Origin: Pseudonocardia sp. CNS-004
GTDB lineage: Bacteria; Actinomycetota; Actinomycetes; Mycobacteriales; Pseudonocardiaceae
Direction: 5' to 3'
Length of the DNA stretch: 64,000 nucleotides
Assembly: GCA_001942185.1 (NCBI GenBank)
Contig: MKJV01000079.1
Span: 1-64,000, forward strand
The position numbers and the translations under genes were made by a program. This document shows, in pieces, positions 37,460 to 47,981 of this stretch; the first letter of the stretch is position 1, and the number at the start of each line of letters is the position of its first letter. The notes under the pieces were generated by a model. The model worked only from the letters and a program-made list of their open reading frames with translations. It made no database searches and had not been told where the DNA came from.

Positions 37460-38575
37460 TCAGTCCGATATCGATCGCGTGCCGTCGTCCGCACCGGCCA
37501 CGCTGCACAGCGCGTCGATGTATTCCTCCCAGATCGCGTCCTCGTCGGCGGGACGCACACCGGCACGCAGCGCGGCCAGCCGTCCCGGCTCGTACAGCGA
37601 GCGCAGTGCGCGGGACAGGTCGACCACGTCGTCCGGGGAGCACAGCAGGCCGTCGACACCGTCGCGCACGGTCTCGGGGAAGTTCCCCACCCGCGTGGCG
37701 ACCACCGGCAACCCGTGCCAGTGGGCGAGCGCCACCAGCTGCGACGCGGTCGCGCTCCGGTACGGCAGCACGAGCGCATCGACCTCGGCGAACAGCTCGG
37801 GGATCGCCTCGGCCGGCAGGTAGTCGGGGGTGATCCGCACGCGCTCGGCGAGCCCCAGCTCGTCGACGAGCGCGACCAGCCGCGCGCTGTCCTCGTAGAA
37901 CTCACCGACGACCCGCAGCTCGACGTCCGGCACGAGCGCCAACGCCCTGAGCAGGACGTCCACCCCCTTGTAGTGGCGCACCTTGCCGAAGAACAGCAGC
38001 GTGCGCGCCGGCGCGCCCGGTCCGGCCTGCGAGCGGGCCGTGGCCGGGAGGTGCGGGGGGAGCGCGGCGACCGTCACCGGCCGGTCGGTGAGCCGCTCCA
38101 GCGCGGCCCGCTCGGCATCGGTGTGCGCGAGGATCGCGTCGGCCGACCGCATGAGCCACGACATCAGCACCTCGTCACCCGGCCGCGGCTCGTGGGGCAC
38201 GGCGTTGGCGCAGATGACGACGACGCGCGCATCCCGGCGGGCGGCACGGGCGATGGCCGCCAGCGCGGGCGCCTGGAACGGGACGTAGTAGACCAGCACG
38301 ACGACGTCCGACGCGGACCCGGCCGCTCGTCCGGTACGCCCCCAGTGCCGGGGGTCGCGCCACGACAGCGGCTCCTGGACGGTCGGGTAGACCTCGGCCT
38401 CGGGTGTGGCGAGGGGGTGCAGCTCCGCGGGGAGGAGCCTGGGCGGGCCCTGCCGCGTCCAGGTACGCACGTGGACGACGTGGCCTGAGGCGGCGAGGCG
38501 GTGGGCCAGCTCGTTGGTGAGCAGCGGGATACCTCCCCGCCACGGGAAGGCCGGTCCGATCAGCGTGATGCGCAC
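37460..38575 (-). CDS. Group 1 glycosyltransferase (GT4-like)
   Basis: 371 residues, two Rossmann-like halves. N-terminal VRITLIGPAFPWRGGIPLLTNELAHRLA, which binds the acceptor; a C-terminal donor-binding half with LLFFGKVRHYKGVDVLLRAL and the conserved PELFAEVDALVLPYRSATASQ ... GLPVVATRVGNFPE with a Glu typical of GT4. It transfers a sugar from a nucleotide sugar to a glycan or lipid. The GTG start of VRITLIGP is preferred to an upstream ATG 60 bases earlier because the family begins at this point. It is divergent from furA. Confidence 0.85.
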   Translation of the reverse strand: MRITLIGPAFPWRGGIPLLTNELAHRLAASGHVVHVRTWTRQGPPRLLPAELHPLATPEAEVYPTVQEPLSWRDPRHWGRTGRAAGSASDVVVLVYYVPFQAPALAAIARAARRDARVVVICANAVPHEPRPGDEVLMSWLMRSADAILAHTDAERAALERLTDRPVTVAALPPHLPATARSQAGPGAPARTLLFFGKVRHYKGVDVLLRALALVPDVELRVVGEFYEDSARLVALVDELGLAERVRITPDYLPAEAIPELFAEVDALVLPYRSATASQLVALAHWHGLPVVATRVGNFPETVRDGVDGLLCSPDDVVDLSRALRSLYEPGRLAALRAGVRPADEDAIWEEYIDALCSVAGADDGTRSISD

Positions 38576-38677
38576 GCAAGCCCGCCGGGGTGGTCGTAGC
38601 TGGGGATCGCAGGGCTCCTCGACATCGGACGACACGCCGGTGCCCAGGATAGCCGCTGGTCAGACCCCGACACGCAG

Positions 38678-38701
38678 CATAATCTTGATTGATTCCAGAA
38701 A
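38678..38701 (+). promoter_or_regulatory. furA promoter and probable FurA operator
   Basis: CATAAT at 38678-38683 is a good -10 element. The AT-rich TCTTGATTGATTCCAGAA that follows resembles, from memory, the FurA-binding sequence of mycobacterial and streptomycete furA-katG operons, and would cover the transcript start. It stands out sharply from the GC-rich surroundings. Confidence 0.65.
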
Positions 38702-41386
<2,685 letters not shown>

Positions 41387-41400
41387 TCCTGCTCCACCAC

Positions 41401-41437
41401 GGAACGGCCCCCAGGACCTGGTCCCGGGGGCCGTTCC
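41401..41437. terminator. Terminator between katG and a convergent regulator gene
   Basis: Perfect 12-bp arms GGAACGGCCCCC and GGGGGCCGTTCC around a 13-base region that itself can pair (AGGACC/GGTCC). It lies 14 bases after the katG stop and 10 before the convergent stop, so it can serve both. Confidence 0.75.
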
Positions 41438-41446
41438 CGTCTCGCT

Positions 41447-42285
41447 TCAGCCGTCGGCGAGATAAGCGGCGCGCAGCCCGGCCAGCGTCTCGCGCGCCGC
41501 ACCGTCGAACTCGGCCGCCTCCGTGAGCGAGGCGAGCAGGTCGACGTGCAGGCGGACGTCCGCCGGATCGGTGATGATCGCGGTGGTGGCGAGGGTGCCG
41601 ACGATGACGGCGCGCTCGTCGTAGAGGTCGAAGCCGTGCAGCGGGAAGACGGTGACCGGCCGGCGGGCCGGGATCACCCCGATCCGGACACCGTCGAGCC
41701 GGCTGACCTCGATGATGCGGTCGATCTGCTCGACCATCGTGGCGGGCGACCCGGCGCACCACATCAGGCACCGGCGGTGACGAGCTGCGTCCACCGGTGC
41801 CCCGGGCTACCGAGCAGGCGCTGCCGTTCGAGGCGGGCCGCGACGACCCCGTCTGCAAGCCCCTGTTCGGCCCCGCTGGTGAGCACCCGCATGTAGGCCT
41901 CGGTCTGCAGGATGCCGGGGACCACCGCCGGCTGGAACGTGGTCACGTGCTCCGAGGACGCCTCGATGTCCCGGATGCGCCGCTGGAACGCGGGCGCGTT
42001 CTTGCGGTGCACCACGACACGGCGGTTCTCGGCCCGAAGATCCTCGACCATCCCCCGCAGCCGATCACCAACTTCAGACTCGGCCCCGTAGGTGGTCAGC
42101 AGAGCGTCGAGTCGCGCACGCGTAGGCACGAACTTCCCGGTCTCGTACCGAGACAGCGCGGCCTGACCAATTCCGGCAGCCTCAGCTGCGGCGACGCTGG
42201 TCATGCCGGCCGCCACGCGGAGCGCGCGGAGGGTGCGGGACAGCTCGTCACCCGGCTCACTGGTGCTCGGCTCACTGGTGCTCAC
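41447..42285 (-). CDS. XRE-family regulator with DUF5753 domain, WhiJ/Scr1-like (frame break near 41775)
   Basis: About 280 residues. N-terminal helix-turn-helix (LRALRVAAGMTSVAAAEAAGIGQAALSRYETGKFVPTRARL), a helical linker, then the DUF5753 domain (RIRDIEASSEHVTTFQPAVVPGILQTEAYMR ... RLERQRLL) that continues after the break as CAGSPATMVEQIDRIIEVSR and GVIPARRPVTVFPLHGFDLYD. This is the usual large partner of small companion proteins in actinomycete developmental and defence-like clusters. It is the third gene of a three-gene unit with a DUF6879 gene and a short gene upstream. Confidence 0.82.
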
Positions 42286-42301
42286 CGCGCCAGTGTCGCC
42301 C

Positions 42302-42862
42302 TTACGGCAGGACGGCCGAGCGGTGGTACTCGGGGTGTCGGGACCACCATCTGCCGAACGGTTCGGCAACCGCCCAGCCGGCTCGGGCAGCAGCCCGGTA
42401 CACGTCGTTGAACGGGCCATTGATCGGCTCAGCCCCGGTGAACGCCCCGGAATCGTCGTAGCGCATGGCGACCACGTGGACGTCATCGAGCAGATAGAAA
42501 TCCCCGAGATCGACAAGGACACCCGCGCCGGACTGGGCGTCGGTCAGGTCGAGCATGCGGACCTGTTCACCGGCGGCCGAGTTGTCGGTGTACCCCCACT
42601 CGCAGGAGTACCGCACGTAGTCGGTCGGCGGGTGCTCGACGATCCGGAGCCTCCGCCATGCCCGACCGGCGGCGGTGTCGGAGCGGATGCGATCCAGCCA
42701 GGCGGCCTTCGATGCGCGGTCTGGCTCCCGTTCGCCGGCCAGGTAGCGATCCAGTTCCGCACCATCGCTCGTCGAGACGTACCAGCCGAGAGACTCCACC
42801 CTGACCAGGTCATGCCGATGGTGATCGGCGATGAAGGCGGCGAGCCCGGGGAGATCGAGCAC
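42302..42862 (-). CDS. DUF6879 family protein
   Basis: 186 residues: RVESLGWYVSTSDGAELDRYLAG, then AWLDRIRSDTAAGRAWRRLRIVEHPPTDYVRYSCEWGYTDNSAAGEQVRML, then DFYLLDDVHVVAMRYDDSGAF. This matches, from memory, the DUF6879 proteins found beside DUF5753 XRE regulators. A soluble protein of unknown activity. The GTG start lies two bases after the stop of the preceding small gene. I infer a ligand- or partner-binding role in the same regulatory module. Confidence 0.72.
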   Translation of the reverse strand: MLDLPGLAAFIADHHRHDLVRVESLGWYVSTSDGAELDRYLAGEREPDRASKAAWLDRIRSDTAAGRAWRRLRIVEHPPTDYVRYSCEWGYTDNSAAGEQVRMLDLTDAQSGAGVLVDLGDFYLLDDVHVVAMRYDDSGAFTGAEPINGPFNDVYRAAARAGWAVAEPFGRWWSRHPEYHRSAVLP

Positions 42863-42864
42863 CG

Positions 42865-43086
42865 TCAGCCCGCCTCGTGCGAGGCGACCAGTTCCGGTGC
42901 CAGTCCCCGCGCGATGAGAACGATCGCCTCCCCAGGAGGTGGCACCGCCAGCCCGAGCGCTGCGAGCTCGGCGGGGTCGCTCACGATCCTGCCCTGAATC
43001 GCGAGGTCCGGGCCGCTGGTGTCGAAGATCCGGTCGCAGTCGATGCCCGACGGACAGTCGGAGCGAAGCACTCGAGTGATCTTCAT
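42865..43086 (-). CDS. Small protein of the XRE/DUF6879 cluster
   Basis: 73 residues, starting MKITRVLRSDCPSGIDCDRIFDTSGPD and ending in a hydrophobic-acidic segment (PPPGEAIVLIARGLAPELV). Two cysteines in DCPSGIDC. No family recognised. It is the first gene of the three-gene unit and probably carries the promoter, which faces a set of overlapping palindromes. Start: the internal ATG of MKITRV is preferred to an upstream in-frame ATG. Confidence 0.62.
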   Translation of the reverse strand: MKITRVLRSDCPSGIDCDRIFDTSGPDLAIQGRIVSDPAELAALGLAVPPPGEAIVLIARGLAPELVASHEAG

Positions 43087-43152
43087 CGGGCATCCATCCG
43101 TCGTAGAGGTCGGGACATCAGTCTCCGGCACCCGCGAGGTCCAGTCAATCTC

Positions 43153-43210
43153 ATAGTGGATACATGCGGCGCCTGCCGCTACAGTGTCAATCCACTGTCG
43201 TAGTGGATTG
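43153..43210. promoter_or_regulatory. Overlapping operators between divergent operons
   Basis: CAATCCACT-GTCGT-AGTGGATTG (43188-43210) is a perfect dyad. ACAGTG-TCAATC-CACTGT overlaps it, and a further half-site AGTGGATAC lies at 43155-43163. This covers the promoter gap between the small gene on the reverse strand and the small gene at 43221. The XRE regulator encoded in the cluster is the natural binder. Confidence 0.65.
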
Positions 43211-43220
43211 CGAGGACCCC

Positions 43221-43382
43221 ATGCACACGAAGCGAGTACGCAGCTGGACGCGCGTGATCACGACGGAGATCCGGCGTCGGCGACGACAACATCGAGACCG
43301 ACGCCTTGCAGCTCGGATCGCTCGGGTCGACCTCGGCACGCATCTCGCCTACTGGCGAGCCCGAGCCGGTAGGCGCAGGTGA
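43221..43382 (+). CDS. Very basic small protein, unknown
   Basis: 53 residues, highly Arg-rich (TTEIRRRRRQHRDRRLAARIARV) with a C-terminal THLAYWRARAGRRR. No family recognised. Start at an ATG just downstream of the operator region; it overlaps the next small gene by four bases (GTGA), which supports translation. It could bind nucleic acid. Confidence 0.45.
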   Translation: MHTKRVRSWTRVITTEIRRRRRQHRDRRLAARIARVDLGTHLAYWRARAGRRR

Positions 43383-43597
43383 GCAGCAGTCATCCGGCGC
43401 AGGACTGCATCGAGGTCGCCGCGGAGTTCCTCGCCCACGAACCGGGCGCGGTCGCCCGTGCGCTCACCGTCCACGTCCCGCGACGGGATGGGCGATGCCG
43501 CGGATGCGGCCACCGGGGGATCAGGTGGCCATGCGCTGTGGCGATCAGCGCACAGCGAGCCGCTCAGCTGCTGTCCGGGCGCAAGGGAGCGCGATGA
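43379..43597 (+). CDS. Small Cys-containing protein, unknown
   Basis: 72 residues. Contains GRCRGCGHRGIRWPCAVA, a Cys-x2-Cys ... Cys pattern reminiscent of the short zinc-ribbon-like proteins found in accessory clusters of actinomycetes. Preceded by an acidic/hydrophobic helix (DCIEVAAEFLAHEPG). Coupled to the preceding small gene and followed closely by the MazG-like gene. Confidence 0.5.
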   Translation: MSSSHPAQDCIEVAAEFLAHEPGAVARALTVHVPRRDGRCRGCGHRGIRWPCAVAISAQRAAQLLSGRKGAR

Positions 43598-43628
43598 CGA
43601 GAGCACCCCACCCTGGAACGCTCAACTC

Positions 43629-43937
43629 GTGGATCTCCGTGAGCTCACAGCACAGGTGGAACTCGTGTCTCAGCGCTACGCCGAGAGGTTCGGGATCGTG
43701 CGCAGCAGCGACTGGCACGTCCTGAAGCTCCAGGAGGAGGTCGGGGAACTGGCCCAAGCCCATCTCAGGCGCCAGGGCCAGGCCAGGACGGATGGCATGG
43801 ACCGTTCCGAGCTCGACGCCCGCTTCGCCGCGGAGATCGCCGACGTCCTGTGCCACACGTTGCTGATCGCCGGCCACCACTCGATCGACGTCCAGGAGGC
43901 GATCGAGCGGAAGTGGCTGACCCACGGCCCGCAGTGA
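43629..43937 (+). CDS. MazG-like nucleotide pyrophosphohydrolase
   Basis: 102 residues. The all-alpha NTP pyrophosphohydrolase pattern is clear: DWHVLKLQEEVGELAQAHLRR (ExxE) and FAAEIADVLCHTLLIAGHHSID (ExxD), with a C-terminal EAIERKWL. MazG-type enzymes hydrolyse (d)NTPs or (p)ppGpp-like nucleotides and sometimes serve in phage defence. The GTG of VDLRELTAQ is given as start. An ATG overlapping the previous stop lies in another frame, so a lost base near 43625 could have separated a longer N terminus. Confidence 0.72.
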   Translation: MDLRELTAQVELVSQRYAERFGIVRSSDWHVLKLQEEVGELAQAHLRRQGQARTDGMDRSELDARFAAEIADVLCHTLLIAGHHSIDVQEAIERKWLTHGPQ

Positions 43938-44640
43938 GAATGCCGGCGACAGCAAGACTGACCGAGTCTGAGGATCGATTCGGTGTTCGAGTCCAGGATG
44001 GCACCGGGGTCCGACAGTTTCGGGCGTTCCGGCGTTCCCTCCGGCGTTCCGCGGAACGCGAGTTCGTCAGACCTGTGGCGGTGATGTGCGTTCCGCGGAA
44101 CGCGGAGGCAGCCGATTTTGTGGCGGAGGCGTTCCGCGGAACGCGGACACCGGACGCGGACGAGGCAGATCCCTCTTGGCGTGGCCGGGGCGTCGATTCG
44201 GGACCACCGGATAGTCGCGTGGCACCCGGCAGTGACCGTCTCGTCCTGGACGGGCGTGCCCCCGCGTCGGGGACGACAGTCGGCGCAACCACGGTGTCCG
44301 GTAGTGCACCCAACCGGGCCACGAGGTGAGGCCGCGCGGTGAACTCGACCGGAGCGGTTGCCTGCGGGACCCGAGCGCAGGGTGGAGACCCCGACCGTCG
44401 AGCCGACCCGGCGCGCCCACGAGAGACCGCGTCCACGATCAGATGCCCCTCGCAACTGACGGCCACGACGTTCAGCGGAACGCACTGCCGCGCCGAGGCG
44501 CAGCAGCCCGAGACGCACACGATCGTCGCCGCCACCACAGCAGCACACTGCTCGGGTCGATCACCGGCGGCTGACCGCCGCGAGCCGCACCCCACCGCTA
44601 CCACCCCCACCGCGAGGTGCGATTGATCATGATCGCTAGC
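43938..44640. other. Noncoding palindrome-rich region
   Basis: About 700 bases without a credible gene: frames in all directions are low-complexity and shift around repeated palindromes. The left part holds three perfect 16-bp palindromes. A degenerate copy lies near 44467-44483. Confidence 0.55.
44044..44144. repeat. Three copies of palindrome GCGTTCCGCGGAACGC
   Basis: Identical 16-bp perfect palindromes at 44044-44059, 44088-44103 and 44129-44144, start-to-start spacing 44 and 41 bases, with partial CGTTCC copies just before (44025-44040). The near-regular spacing of four helical turns is compatible with cooperative protein binding, but a dispersed intergenic repeat is equally possible. 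Confidence 0.8.
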
Positions 44641-44646
44641 CATTCC

Positions 44647-44678
44647 TTGACACGAATATTCGCTGTAGCGAATACTAT
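44647..44678 (+). promoter_or_regulatory. Promoter and ArsR-type operator
   Basis: TTGACA (44647-44652) is a consensus -35. The perfect dyad TATTCGCT-GT-AGCGAATA (44657-44674) fills the spacer up to a -10-like AATACT/TACTAT. A repressor bound here would block RNA polymerase, as in autoregulated ArsR operons. Confidence 0.8.
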
Positions 44679-44683
44679 TGGCC

Positions 44684-45528
44684 ATGGACGCCATCCTCGC
44701 GGCGCTGGCGACCCGGCCCGCTGGCGGCTCGTGGGCCTGCTGGCCGAACGGCCCCGCTCGGTCGGCGTCCTCGCCCAGCTCGCCGGGGCGCGCCAGCCGC
44801 AGACCACCAAGCACCTGCAGACCCTCGAGCGCGCGGGCGTCGTCACCTCCCACCGCACCGGGCAGCGCCGCATCTACGCGCTCCAGCCCGCTCCGCTGCG
44901 GGACCTCGCGGCGGTCCTCACCGGGCTCGCCGAGACCGCGGAGCGGGACGGGGGGCCGCGCGAGACCTACGACCGCTACGAGCGCGGCCTCCAGGTGGAG
45001 CGGCGCGCCGCCGAGGGGCCGGGGTGGGCCGACGGCCGTTCGTTCCGGTTCCACCGCTCGCTACCGGGGCCGCCCGAGCCGGTCTGGCGCCACCTCACCG
45101 AGGCGGACCTGATCGCCGACTGGTGGACTCCCGACGACCTCCGCGTGTCCGAGCTCGTGTTCGAGGCCCACCCGGGCGGCCGGATCGTCCAGGAGTACCG
45201 CGACGCCGAGGACGTCGACGACGCCGAACCGGTCGCAGGCCGCGCGGAGGGCGTCGTCGAGGACGTCCGGCCGGGAACGCACCTCACCTACCGGCTCTCC
45301 CCGCTGCTCCCCGACGGCGGCCCCGCCTTCACCGCCCACGTCGGTATCGACATCCGCGCCACCGGCACCGGCACGGACCTCGAGGTCCACTACCGGGTCA
45401 CCGACAGCACGGTCGGCTCCGCCGACTTCATCGCAGGCATCGAGATCGGCTTCGGCCAGAGCCTCGACCGGCTCGCGGCGACCCTCGCCGCCGATCCCGA
45501 CGACACCCACCCGAGGAGCACGACATGA
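44684..45528 (+). CDS. ArsR-family repressor fused to an SRPBCC (AHSA1-like) domain (frame break near 44712)
   Basis: About 281 residues. N-terminal ArsR winged helix: MDAILAALA, then after one missing G near 44712 DPARWRLVGLLAERPRSVGVLAQ, GARQPQTTKHLQTLERAGVV. C-terminal SRPBCC ligand-binding domain: RSLPGPPEPVWRHLTEADLIADWWTPDDL ... GGRIVQEYRD. This architecture is a known autoregulated repressor type with an attached ligand-binding cup. The operator lies directly upstream, and the gene overlaps the RibD-like gene by four bases. Confidence 0.85.
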
Positions 45529-46127
45529 CCGAGCAGACCGACGGCCGCCGCGTCGTCGCCAACATCAGCCTGTCCCTCGACGGCCACTACGCCGCACCGG
45601 ACAACCCGCACGACATGAGCTGGGTGCTGCCCTACGCCGTCACCGATGTCGGCCGCGACCACCTCACCCGCCTCTGGGAGACGGCGACGACCGCGCTGCT
45701 CGGGCGGGTCAACGCCGAGGGGTTCCTGGGCTTCTGGCCGACCGTCATCGGCATGGAGGGTGCCGACCCGCGCGACGAGGCGTTCGCGAAGTGGCTCGTC
45801 GACACCGAGAAGGTGGTCCTCTCGTCCACCCTCGACTCACCGCCGTGGGAGCGCACGACGATCGTCGACCGGCCGGCACCAGAGGTCGTCGCGGACCTCA
45901 GGGCGCGCGAGGGTGGCGACATCCTCGTGCCCTCCAGCGCGAGCGTCATCAAGGCGCTGCTGGCTGCCGACGCGGTCGACCGCCTGATGCTCATGATCTT
46001 CCCGGTCTTCCTCGGCGGCGGGCCTCGTCTCTTCGACGACGGCCTGCCCGCCGGGCGGTGGGCGCTGGCCCACCAGGCAGCGGGCGAGCACGGCGAGCTG
46101 AGCCTCACCTACGACCGGGCCCGCTGA
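45525..46127 (+). CDS. Dihydrofolate reductase/RibD C-terminal family protein
   Basis: 200 residues: VVANISLSLDGHYAAP at the start, ALLGRVNAEGFLGFWP, the VVLSSTLDSPPWERTTIV segment, GGDILVPSSASVIKALLAADAVDRLMLMIFPVFLGGGPRLF. NADPH-binding reductase fold, substrate unknown. The ATG overlaps the stop of the ArsR-SRPBCC gene, so both are expressed together and the reductase is a likely effector of that regulator. Confidence 0.87.
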   Translation: MTEQTDGRRVVANISLSLDGHYAAPDNPHDMSWVLPYAVTDVGRDHLTRLWETATTALLGRVNAEGFLGFWPTVIGMEGADPRDEAFAKWLVDTEKVVLSSTLDSPPWERTTIVDRPAPEVVADLRAREGGDILVPSSASVIKALLAADAVDRLMLMIFPVFLGGGPRLFDDGLPAGRWALAHQAAGEHGELSLTYDRAR

Positions 46128-46155
46128 GCCCCCGAGCAGGAGACTCGGGCACCGG

Positions 46156-46733
46156 TCAGCGCGTGCGGGCCCGCAGGTGCGCCCGCTCCCCCTGCCGCCC
46201 GAACAGGATGAGCAGCTCCACGGCACGGCCGTCGGCGCTGCCGAGCCAATGCGGCAGCGCGGTGTCGAACTCGGCCGCCTCGCCCGGCGGCAGCACCAGG
46301 TCCTGGTCGCCGAGCACCAGCCGCAGCCGGCCGTTCAGCACGTAGAGCCATTCGAAGCCCTCGTGCGTCTTCGGGTCCGGCTCGTCGCCACCCACACCGC
46401 TCGGGATGAGCATCTTGTAGGCCTGCACGCCGCCCGGCGCCGGGACAGCGGCACGAAGGTCATGCCGAACCGGTGGATCGGGGAGAGGTGGATCCGCGGG
46501 TCGCCGGTGCGCGGAGCGCCGACGAGATCGTCCAGCGGGACGTCGTAGGCCCGGGCGAGCGGCAGCAGCAACTCGAGGGTGGCCCGCCGCTTCCCGCTCT
46601 CGATCCGCGACAGCGTGCTCTCCGAGAACCCCGTCGTCACCGCGACATCGGCCAGCGTCATCCCGCGCTGCCTGCGCAGCGCGCGCAGCCGCGGGCCGAC
46701 AGCGCGCAGCACGTCCTCGAGGTCGTCGCTCAC
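46156..46733 (-). CDS. XRE-family regulator with C-terminal cupin (frame break near 46440)
   Basis: About 192 residues. N-terminal HTH (LRALRRQRGMTLADVAVTTGFSESTLSRIESGKRRATLELLLPLA), linker RIHLSPIHRFGMTFVPLSR, and after the break a cupin_2 domain: KTHEGFEWLYVLNGRLRLVLGDQDLVLPPGEAAEFDTALPHWLG. Such regulators sense a small ligand through the cupin. Convergent with the RibD-like gene and divergent from the methyltransferase gene, which it may control. Confidence 0.83.
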
Positions 46734-46829
46734 CCCTCCAATCTTGCTGGAACCGCAAGAACCTGTGCCAGATCCTCGGGAGGCGAGCAACTCTGGTCGG
46801 ACCACGGCACACCGGCAGGAGGAGCACCA

Positions 46830-47459
46830 GTGCCCATGTCCACCGACGAACCGGCCCGATTCTGGGACGACCACTACCGCAGTAGCACGCCCGCCGAACC
46901 TCGCGTGAACACCCGGCTCGCCGAGATCGCCGCCGACCTGGAGCCGGGCGCGGCGCTCGACCTCGGCTGCGGCCAAGGCGGTGACGCGTTGTGGCTCGCC
47001 CGCCGTGGCTGGCGGGTGACGGCGACCGACATCTCCGCCGTCGCACTGTCCGGGCTGGCCGATCGCGCACGCTCGTCAGGGCTCGTCGACCGGATCGCCA
47101 CGGAGCGCCACGACCTGGCGCAGACCTTCCCCGCCGGCCGGTTCGACCTCGTCTCCGCCCACTACCTGCACACCCGGTTCGACCTGCCCCGCGCGCGAGT
47201 CCTGCGGACCGCCGCCGGTGCGCTGTCCCCCGGCGGGCGGCTGCTGGTCGTCGACCACGGCTCGACGGCGCCGTGGTCCTGGAACCAGGACCCGGACGTC
47301 CACTTCCCGTCCCCGACGGAGGTCACGGCGGGCCTCGCCCTCGACCCCGCGCGGTGGATCGTCGAACGCGCGGACTCGCCCCGCCGCACGGCGACCGGGC
47401 CCGGCGGGCGCACGGCCGATGTCGTCGACCACGTCCTGGTGATCCGGCGAATCGGCTGA
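46830..47459 (+). CDS. Class I SAM-dependent methyltransferase
   Basis: 209 residues. SAM motif I AALDLGCGQGGDALWLARRGW, motif II acidic ATDIS, motif GRFDLVSAHYLHTRF, post-motif LSPGGRLLVVDHGS. It resembles TehB-like small-molecule methyltransferases. A GTG start follows AGGAGGAG; an ATG two codons later is equally possible. First of three same-strand genes (methyltransferase, DinB-like, hydrolase). Confidence 0.85.
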   Translation: MPMSTDEPARFWDDHYRSSTPAEPRVNTRLAEIAADLEPGAALDLGCGQGGDALWLARRGWRVTATDISAVALSGLADRARSSGLVDRIATERHDLAQTFPAGRFDLVSAHYLHTRFDLPRARVLRTAAGALSPGGRLLVVDHGSTAPWSWNQDPDVHFPSPTEVTAGLALDPARWIVERADSPRRTATGPGGRTADVVDHVLVIRRIG

Positions 47460-47483
47460 CCCGACCTTCCCGAAGGAGATCCC

Positions 47484-47978
47484 ATGCCGACCCGCACCCG
47501 CCGCAGGCGAGACACCCCACCCCCGCGCACCGGCCCGGGCGAGAAGGACGTGCTACGCGGCTTCCTCGACCACCTGCGCGCCGCCGTGGTCGCCAAGGCC
47601 GAGGACGTCCCGGAGCCCGAGGTCCGCACCCCTGGCGTCCCGTCGGGCACGTCACTGCTCGGGCTGGTCCGCCACCTGGCGCACGTCGAACGATTCACGT
47701 TCCTCGGCGAGGAGGTGCCCGACTGGCCCGGCACGTTCCGGCCCCGGCCGGACGAGACCGTCGCCTCCGTGCTGGCCGACTACCGGGACGCCGTCGACCG
47801 GGCGAACGCGGTCATCGACTCCTGCACCGACCTGACGACCCCGGTGGCGCGCCCCGCCCGCGCCGGCCGTTCGCCCTCGATGCGCTGGGCGCTCGCTCAC
47901 ATGATCGAGGAGACGGGTCGCCACGCCGGGCACGCCGACATCCTCCGCGAGCTGATCGACGGTTCGACCGGCCGCTGA
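47484..47978 (+). CDS. DinB-like/DUF664 family protein
   Basis: 164 residues. A four-helix DinB-type fold with GEKDVLRGFLDHLRAAVVAK, LLGLVRHLAHVERFTF and WALAHMIEETGRHAGHADILRELIDG; the spaced His residues (HLAHVE, HMIEE, RHAGH) would bind a metal. Family members include thiol-dependent S-transferases using mycothiol. Preceded by GAAGGAG. Lies 24 bases after the methyltransferase gene. Confidence 0.87.
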   Translation: MPTRTRRRRDTPPPRTGPGEKDVLRGFLDHLRAAVVAKAEDVPEPEVRTPGVPSGTSLLGLVRHLAHVERFTFLGEEVPDWPGTFRPRPDETVASVLADYRDAVDRANAVIDSCTDLTTPVARPARAGRSPSMRWALAHMIEETGRHAGHADILRELIDGSTGR

Positions 47979-47981
47979 ACC

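Noticed and set aside
44118-44626. Several small proteins around the GCGTTCC palindromes
   Set aside because: All frames are low-complexity, lack ribosome-binding sites, and owe their openness to GC bias and the repeats; none has domain features.
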